From assembly GCF_030269925.1 (NCBI RefSeq), contig NC_085108.1, positions 7,750,001 through 7,814,000 of the forward strand: a stretch of DNA of 64,000 bases, in the 5' to 3' direction. The stretch comes from Bombyx mori. Its lineage: Eukaryota > Arthropoda > Insecta > Lepidoptera > Bombycidae. A program made the translations under genes and the position numbers. Positions 58,047 to 64,000 of the stretch are shown in pieces. How positions within the stretch are numbered: the stretch's first letter is position 1; each line of letters starts with the position of its first letter. A model generated the notes under the pieces. That model was not told the origin of the DNA, ran no database searches, and saw only the letters and a program-made list of their open reading frames with translations.

Positions 58047-58426
58047 CACAGCACTAGATCACAATTTAAAACAAACACAGGCTTTGTTATGTATTTGCGG
58101 TAAATTCTTCGCGGAACATCGTGCTGTACGCGGCACTGCAATATAAAAAAGTTACGTAGAAAATTCTGACAAATAATGAACAAATAACAATCGACAAACT
58201 CCCTCGCGCACGTCTCGTTTTCTGATTCCAATTTCCAAATTATACTTCATTGACGTTCATATTTCATAAACTTTATAGACGTTGACATTGACGTTAATGT
58301 TTGTCTTTTGACAATGACAGTATATGGAGGTTTTGCACAGATCACCTTTTGCGTAGTGCCTTGACGGCACTAATGCACATGCACCAAATTGATATATTTA
58401 AACAGACATATTAAATAGGTGAAGTA

Positions 58427-58480
58427 TTCTCAGTGGGTCGTGTTTCCGATCCGGTAGTAAGTTCTGCGAAGCACTTCTCT
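58427..58480 (+). repeat. Family-B fragment in divergent promoter region
   Basis: TCTCAGTGGGTCGTGTTTCC to GCGAAGCACTTCTCTT. Confidence 0.65.
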
Positions 58481-58593
58481 TGTTATATAAATCTTCCTCT
58501 CCTTTTTTTAGTATGATAATCACTATGACAATTCGCTTCTGGCGATGTCATTATTGCTAGCGTCAAGTTCGCTTATTATTAAATGCATATACA

Positions 58594-58654
58594 TTACCTA
58601 CCACTCACCATCAGGTGGGCCGTATGCTTGTCTGCTTATAAGGGCAATAAAAAA
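58594..58654 (+). mobile_element. LINE-D tail fragment
   Basis: CCACTCACCATCAGGTGGGC to GGGCAATAAAAAAAAT. Confidence 0.7.
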
Positions 58655-58985
58655 AATGTTATGTATATGAAAAATAGAAGCGAAATGAGTTAACTTGTTG
58701 AATATGTGACTTTGATCAATCGGAACGAAATTGAATGAAATAAGATGAGATGAAATAAAATCTATTGAGCCTTTAGTGGTTTTGCTCAGAGACTTTTTCA
58801 AGGGGCTTTTAGGAAAACTTGAAAAGCTACGTCCGGCAGCTTTGTTTCGTTTTTCCACATTTTTGCACTTTCACAAATGCTAAACAGATAATAAAACGTT
58901 GTTCTTACACATATAAACCAGAAGAAACACTACATTATTGAAATAAAACAATTCTTAAAACTTCGCTACTCGTGTTCTCGCTATT
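58655..58985 (-). mobile_element. Diverged retroposon E in divergent promoter region
   Basis: GATGAGATGAAATAAAATC, GCTACGTCCGGCAGC and AGAAGAAACACTACATT blocks in E order; ends near CGTGTTCTCGC. Confidence 0.6.
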
Positions 58986-59155
58986 GAGTCCCATTTGTAT
59001 CTGGTTGATCCATAAGTTCTTGTAGAATGCAAACAAGTATCAATTTTTGTAAAAAATCTTGAACTCTACGTTCGAGCTATTTAAATAATGAAATGTTGAT
59101 GTTGCAATTTCAAACGACATTTTTCAATATGACAGCTGTCATTTCGTCGTGTCGT

Positions 59156-59169
59156 CATGACGTCATGAC
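59156..59169. promoter_or_regulatory. Palindromic CRE/ATF-like site upstream of VPS53
   Basis: TCATGACGTCATGA is a perfect 14-bp palindrome with the CREB/ATF core TGACGTCA, ending 67 bp before the VPS53 ATG. Position and symmetry suggest a bZIP site; binding is inferred. Confidence 0.5.
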
Positions 59170-59236
59170 ATCAATGAAGTGAAACATTAGTGGAGTTATT
59201 GTTTTTCTTCAATGTTTTATTAAAATTTACGTTAAA

Positions 59237-59362
59237 ATGGATTCGAATGATGCTACGGATGATAAAGACAGCGGGCCAGAAGTTCAAATTAACTTTCCGA
59301 GTTCCGTAATGAGCCGCATAGAGGAATTAATGGGAGGAACGGAACAGTTCGATAGCGATGAC
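59237..59362 (+). CDS. VPS53: VPS53 coding exon 1
   Basis: ATG in context GTTAAAATGG, 42 codons ending FDSDD, donor GATGAC|GTAAAT, phase 0. The N-terminus is acidic and then reads [15 protein letters not shown], matching the short variable lead plus helix before the conserved 'F.A..YIN' of exon 2. Confidence 0.9.
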
Positions 59363-62300
59363 GTAAATTTCAATATTTTTATTCTTACAGGCTTTTTACA
59401 TGTTTCTTAATAGATACCAACACATTCTTGATACCTAAGAGCTAGTGACGGGGTAGTTGAAATGTGACAAACGTAGCGTCCAAGAAAGACTTGAATTAAA
59501 AATAAGAACCTTGATTTAAAAAATACATGAACTGCTTATTTAGGATTTTCTCATTTATTTGCAATCGATTATTACTAGACGGGGTGTAAGATATGCCAAT
59601 TGGAGTATTCTGCATCAATAAACCATAATTATTTATGTGCACAAGCTGTGTTTTGAAGCTTGAATATAGTATATAGTTTGAACCCTTGCAAAGAATATCA
59701 GCCGAGGCTCAGTCTAAGCTTTTTATTTCTGGTCCTCCGTATATAAGACATTGATTAAGCATCGCGATTGTAGGATAGATATTTTAAAATTGTCTTTATA
59801 GTAATTGGGATATGGGTGAATTTCAAACACCCTTCTGCTTAAAAAAATAAGTTTTATGAGTTTTTTTAATTGGATTTTTTGTGCCTTAAGTATACATAAG
59901 TTATGGAATTTATTACAGTTTGATGCAGTGGCGTACATCAACAGAGTGTTCCCAACTGAGCAATCTCTTTCTGGAGTGGAAAGTGCTGTGGCTCGCTGTG
60001 AATTTAGACTCTCAGGAGTGGAGCAAGATATTAGAAGACTGGTCCGAGCACAGGCTGAACAGAGGGAAGCTGGACAGGAGGCACTAACGGAAGCTCAGAG
60101 ATGTATAGCAGAGTTAGCTTTGCAGGTAATAACTTGGATTAGGAAAGAGAAATTTTGGTTTAGAATTAGCTATAATATTTTTATATAACTTAGATTAGGG
60201 TACTTGAGACACAGACAGTTGACGCTCCTAACTTTTATAATTTTTATGGGTTTGATTTTTAATACGACACAATGTTATTTCTTCATCGTGGAATGGAAGT
60301 TGATATAGCAGCCGTTGTAACTATACTGAGACCTCAGAACTTATATCTCAAGGTGGGTGGCACATTTACATTGTAGATGTCTACGGGGTCCAGTAACCAC
60401 ATAACAGCAGGTGGGCTGTGAGCTCGTCCACACATCTAGGAAACAAAAAAATAAAAAAAAGTTACAATGACTGCCCCACCCTTCAAACCGAAACGCATTA
60501 CTGCTTCACGATATAAATAGGCGGGGTGGTGGTACCTACCCGTGCGGCCTCCAAATAGGTCCTACCATCAGTGATTACGCAAATTATAATTTTGCGGGTT
60601 TGATTTTTATTACACGATGTTATTCCTTCCATGTGGAAATCAATCGTCAACATTTGTTAAGTATGTATTTTATTAGAAAGATTGGTGCCCGCCTGCGGGA
60701 TTCGAACACCGATGCATCGCTAGATACGAATGCACCGGACGTCTTATCCTTTAGGCCACAACGACTTGGTATATATGAATGACTTTTTAGAAACCTGATA
60801 TTTTTATGAGTATTACCTTTCAACACATGGTAATTTTTAATCAAGGTCGCGGATATAAACAAGAAAGCTGAAAGAAGCGAAAGCATGGTCAGGGAGATAA
60901 CTTGCGAGATAAAGCAGTTGGACTGCGCTAAGTGTAATCTGACCGCTGCTATTACCGCCCTCAACCATCTGCACATGCTGGCTGGCGGTGTGGACACCCT
61001 CACAACAATGACGAAGAACCGCCAGTACAAGGAAATAGCGTTGCCCATGCAGGCTATTATGGAGGTGAGTTTGCATAGAAGGCATAGAAGACTATAGTAG
61101 AATTATTTTGTCCGTGCAGTTTGGGTCATAAATAATCGGAGCAGTGAAGCGAGTATTTCGCTCTCTTCCACTCACGAGCCTTATGGACGGGCATAGTGAT
61201 GCGCATTATTGTTGTCGATAAGCGTTATCGATAGTGTATATAGTTTTGTCATTTTGTGGGTTAGTGATAAAAATGAAAGAAAAAATCACTACTCGAACCC
61301 TTACACCACATATCGCCGCAGCAAGTTAACGAGCTAACTTTTCGGGATCTATTCATTCATTTAAGTGAAAATTTTTAACACATTTTTGATAATAACACGT
61401 GCTTGTGCTGGTATATTTTAGTCAAGAAGCAAAATATTTAAATAAATTCTGCCGTTTTGGTACAAAACATAGGAGTAGCCATTGTATCACTGAAGAAATT
61501 CAGAGAGCGATTGCACAAAATCACATTTCTCTTCGACATATGTACAATAATTTGCAGGTAAGTACAAATGACACATAACATAACAATGTCTCACCACCCT
61601 TCGTATACCGCCCCGCCGCCGTGTTCCCGCCTCCGATGACTCATTTTTATCGAATTTGTTTTTATCGATAATGGCGTTGCGCCCGCGCAACATGCTCACC
61701 GCCCTAGCCGGGATATGTTTTATGATGCAAACTGCACAGACAAAATAATTCTACTATAGTGACCAAATTCACAACGTACAGCTGGCTATTTAGTTTATAA
61801 CGATCATTAAAAATGTTTGAACATTGGCGCTGCAAGCTTATCAATAATATTCATAATCTTCAAAACCTTATGACATCGTTTTCTTTAAATGAGCTTAAGT
61901 GACCTGGTCCATGAGCGTCGATGACCATTTTGGTGTTTCAGACTGTCCACCTAGATCTGCAACAAAGAAAGTATTTTTTGTAAGAAACATATAGTAGTGG
62001 AATATGAATGAGTGAAATAATGAATAAGCAAGGAGGGAGAAAATTTGGAAATAGGGACAAACGCAGCATAGACTAGTGATGGGCCCCAATAATAATCAGA
62101 TTAAAGAAGTACATTTATCGGATGTATTTTTTTTTTCAACGAAATGAACTATAATCTATTCCAAATAGCTGACCCGGCAGACTTTGTAGTGCCTCAATTG
62201 ATAAATAAAAGACCGACAGGGGACACATCAAAGGAAAAACAAATTGTTATTTTATTTAAATCCGAGCATTTTCATATTTATCTACCTTTTAAACCTTCTC

Positions 62301-63900
62301 TGGACTTCCACAAATAATTCAAGACCAAAATTAGCCAAATCGGTCCAGCCGTTCTCGAGTTTTAGCGAGACTAACGAACAGCAATTCATTTTAATATAGA
62401 GATAATATAAAACTGCTTTGGATACTACTTCAAACCCTGTCTACACTAAAGGAGGTTAAAAACTGTTTTTTTTTGCAGGTCTTACAGCACTTTGAATGTT
62501 ACCGAGACATCCGCGAACTCAGCGTCTTAAGGGATCAAGTGCACTCGATAAGGCACGATTTGGGCAATCAAATATTAGCTGATTTTAAACAAGCCTTTAC
62601 AGGTGATTTTCTCATTTATTTCTGGACAAGCTCGCAATACACCTGCTGTTAGGTGTCAACCGAAGTCCATAGACATCAGCTTCAGATATGTGCTCGGAAT
62701 CTCGATTGTATAGTACAACGGATGTCCTGATCTCCAAACCAGATCAAAGCAGAACACATTTCTACTTCAAGGTAGAAATAGGCAGACTGATGGCACTTAT
62801 CTGTGCAGGCTCGCGTTTTTTATGGGCATCATCATCATTTTTTATGGGCATTATACTGTAATTCAGAATTGAATATACTAAACCTACTCGTATATTGTGA
62901 GCATCACTGAGTAAGTGCCACTATCCTGCATATTTCTGACAAAGAGCAACTACATGTTTCGATGGATATCATTGATTCCGTTATGATGCTTAAAAGCTTC
63001 ACTTTTAAAATAATTCGAGGTGTTCAATTTTATAAAATAATAATGCTATGCCTTTAAAGACACTGTCCCAGTAAACAATGTAAAGTTTTTAAACTACAAA
63101 TATAAGATAATAATAAGTTGGTAAACCGATAAATAAAGTGCCACACTGTCGGTCGTTGACCTCGCTTGCGTCGCTCGCTTGTGATTGTGTTACATTGCGT
63201 GCTCTCTAAAAGCATTGGAACTCGACTTTTAACCGACTTCAAAAAAGGAGGAGGTTCTCAATTCGACTGTTTTTTTTTTATATGTTTGTTACCTCATAAC
63301 TTTTGACTGGGTGAATCGATTTTGATGATTCTTTTTTTATTAGAAAGCTGACGCTTCTCGTGTGGTCCCATCCCAATTTAGTCCAGTTCTGACAATGGTA
63401 TCCATGAGAAAACCATATAAGTCTTAAATTTGCGTTAAGTACGTGCGCGACAAATAGATGAATAACTCAATAACTCAATATCACGCCAACCGATTTCGAT
63501 GATTATTGTTTTTAGTGTATATTAATTTGTTTTGAAATATCTTTTTTTTTTCTATTTGATGACGGTTTTTGTTTTAAAGCATGTCAATTTTTTTTCTTTT
63601 TTTTATTGCCTTTGTAGGCAGACGCGCATACGGCCCACCTGATGGTGAGTGGTTACCGTCGCCCATGGACTTCAGCAATGCCAGGGGCAGAGCCAAGCCG
63701 CTGCCTGCCGCCAAATATTTACAATTATTATTACTTCCTCGGGGGCGCCTGGGATTACTAAATCCTTTTATCTGCCCACAGGCGGCAGTAAAAGCAACAT
63801 AACTCATAGGACGTTATCGGAGGCTTGCGGCGTCGTCGACATCTTAGACCCGAAGGTCAAACAGGATCTGTTAAAGTGGTTCATCAGCATGCAACTACAG
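59237..63900 (+). CDS. VPS53: VPS53, 5' part (five coding exons; continues past window)
   Basis: Exons 59237-59362, 59919-60125, 60846-61064, 62479-62602 and 63782-63900 join with GT-AG introns and matching phases to give 265 N-terminal residues. VPS53 is a subunit of the GARP and EARP tethering complexes, which capture endosome-derived vesicles at the trans-Golgi network or recycling endosome. Family hallmarks are [13 protein letters not shown], then IKQLD, then [14 protein letters not shown], then GNQILADF, then [11 protein letters not shown], all in the Vps53 N-terminal coiled-coil region. The full protein is normally about 800 aa, so roughly two thirds lies beyond 64000. Introns 2, 3 and 4 each carry transposon insertions. 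Confidence 0.95.
59919..60125 (+). CDS. VPS53: VPS53 coding exon 2
   Basis: Acceptor TATTACAG|T, donor TTGCAG|GTAATA, 69 codons, phase 0 on both sides. It contains [17 protein letters not shown] and a predicted coiled coil ([20 protein letters not shown]). It is the best-conserved start of the Vps53_N domain. Confidence 0.96.
60232..60768. repeat. Rearranged SINE-A in VPS53 intron 2
   Basis: 60465-60768 is head, body and 5' tail part on the minus strand. 60304-60450 is the 3' part plus A tail on the plus strand. 60232-60303 is another minus-strand body fragment. The two main pieces overlap by only about 12 bp, so together they make one element with an internal inversion. Confidence 0.75.
60846..61064 (+). 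CDS. VPS53: VPS53 coding exon 3
   Basis: Acceptor AATCAAG|G, donor ATGGAG|GTGAGT, 73 codons, phase 0. It carries the strongest motif, [15 protein letters not shown], preceded by EIKQLD. It lies directly after a SINE insertion that ends near 60768, only about 80 bp before the acceptor. Confidence 0.96.
61091..61760. mobile_element. TIR element in VPS53 intron 3 with exon-like segment
   Basis: Starts ACTATAGTAGAATTATTTTG and ends with its inverse; 31 of 32 terminal positions match. About 670 bp. If the ends are TAGTAG... the flanking TA would be duplicated; the superfamily is uncertain. It contains an open, splice-bounded segment (61422-61557). Confidence 0.8.
61422..61557 (+). other. Exon-like open segment inside TIR element
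   Basis: TATTTTAG|T acceptor and TTGCAG|GTAAGT donor enclose 136 nt, open for 45 codons after one base ([20 protein letters not shown], then C, then [18 protein letters not shown] and onward). It would put VPS53 out of frame if spliced in, so it is more likely a relic exon of the element's own protein or a captured exon. Confidence 0.45.
62166..62402 (-). mobile_element. Helitron-like H2 copy in VPS53 intron 3
   Basis: 5' A|TCTCTATATTAAAATG on the minus strand; 3' GGGTCAGCTA with the last base changed. It ends about 75 bp before VPS53 exon 4. Confidence 0.75.
62479..62602 (+). CDS. VPS53: VPS53 coding exon 4
   Basis: Acceptor TTTTTGCAG|G, donor TTACAG|GTGATT; 41 codons plus one base (phase 1 out). 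It encodes a helix ending [15 protein letters not shown], matching the family's 'LG.QI..DF..AF'. A Helitron-like copy ends about 75 bp upstream. Confidence 0.95.
62610..62815 (-). repeat. Degenerate SINE-A-like remnant in VPS53 intron 4
   Basis: GTAGAAATAGGCAGAC and TCCATAGACATC blocks are recognisable; about 30% diverged overall. Confidence 0.5.
63592..63718 (-). mobile_element. LINE-D fragment in VPS53 intron 4
   Basis: TTTTTTTATTGCCTTTGTAGG to AAGCCGCTGCCTGCCGCC, about 65 bp before VPS53 exon 5. Confidence 0.8.
63782..63900 (+). CDS. VPS53: VPS53 coding exon 5
   Basis: Acceptor GCCCACAG|G, donor CTACAG|GTAAAC. After completing Gly226 it gives [20 protein letters not shown], the conserved 'A...V.ILDP..K...' segment. 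A LINE-D 3' end lies about 65 bp upstream in intron 4. Exon 6 is outside the window. Confidence 0.95.
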
Positions 63901-64000
63901 GTAAACTATTTGTTAGCTTTTAACAAAGTTTTATGGTTTTCAGTATCCGGTAGAGCCCATAGACATCAGAAATAATAATAATAATAATAATAAAGTTTAT

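Larger units (their letters stand above)
58047..59236. promoter_or_regulatory. Divergent CFAP410/VPS53 intergenic region
   Basis: 1.19 kb between the two start codons. The CFAP410-proximal 200 bp is CpG-rich. The middle holds old repeat remnants (58427-58985). The VPS53-proximal 100 bp holds a palindromic CRE-like site at 59156-59169. No clear TATA box was seen for either gene. Confidence 0.6.

Noticed and set aside
61422..61557. Alternative in-frame VPS53 exon
   Set aside because: 136 nt between two phase-0 exons would shift the frame; treated as belonging to the TIR element instead.

Overview
The window is animal nuclear DNA from a lepidopteran, most likely silkworm (Bombyx). It has spliced genes with GT-AG introns and short compact exons in a sea of interspersed repeats. 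These include tRNA-headed SINEs, poly(A) retroposons, LINE 3' ends, Helitrons with A|TC...CTAG|T ends, a DD41D mariner and several MITEs. No bacterial features, rRNA, CRISPR array or functional tRNA were seen. Repeat names (families A to H) are mine; published silkworm names such as Bm1 and BMC1 probably cover some of them, but I could not assign which.

Three host genes can be read. (1) A small secreted-peptide gene on the + strand (exons 3875-3889 and 7007-7207, 71 aa), which I do not recognise. (2) CFAP410 (C21orf2), a leucine-rich-repeat ciliary protein, on the - strand from 58046 down to 10472. I rebuilt 11 coding exons with consistent splice phases (999 nt, 332 aa). Its first intron is 33.7 kb and almost entirely transposon debris. 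(3) The first five coding exons of VPS53 (+ strand, 59237-63900, 265 aa), a subunit of the GARP/EARP tethering complexes; the gene runs off the right edge. CFAP410 and VPS53 are divergent, sharing a 1.19-kb intergenic region with a palindromic CRE-like site near the VPS53 start. CFAP410 and the secreted-peptide gene are convergent. A possible 79-aa ORF lies antisense in CFAP410 intron 1, 13 bp from exon 1.

Layout: 1-3.6 kb, repeats; 3.8-7.2 kb, peptide gene, whose intron holds two Helitrons, one of them split by an intact mariner, plus a SINE; 7.2-10.4 kb, repeats; 10.5-24.3 kb, CFAP410 exons 11 to 2 with repeats in every intron except the 78-bp intron 8; 24.3-57.9 kb, CFAP410 intron 1; 57.96-58.05 kb, CFAP410 exon 1; 59.2-64 kb, VPS53.

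The genes are not an operon and share no obvious pathway. The most interesting points are an apparent transposon-supplied splice donor in CFAP410 exon 7, an intact DD41D mariner nested in a Helitron with empty-site copies in the same window, an exon-like ORF inside a TIR element in VPS53 intron 3, and several nesting, inversion and duplication events that record transposition history.
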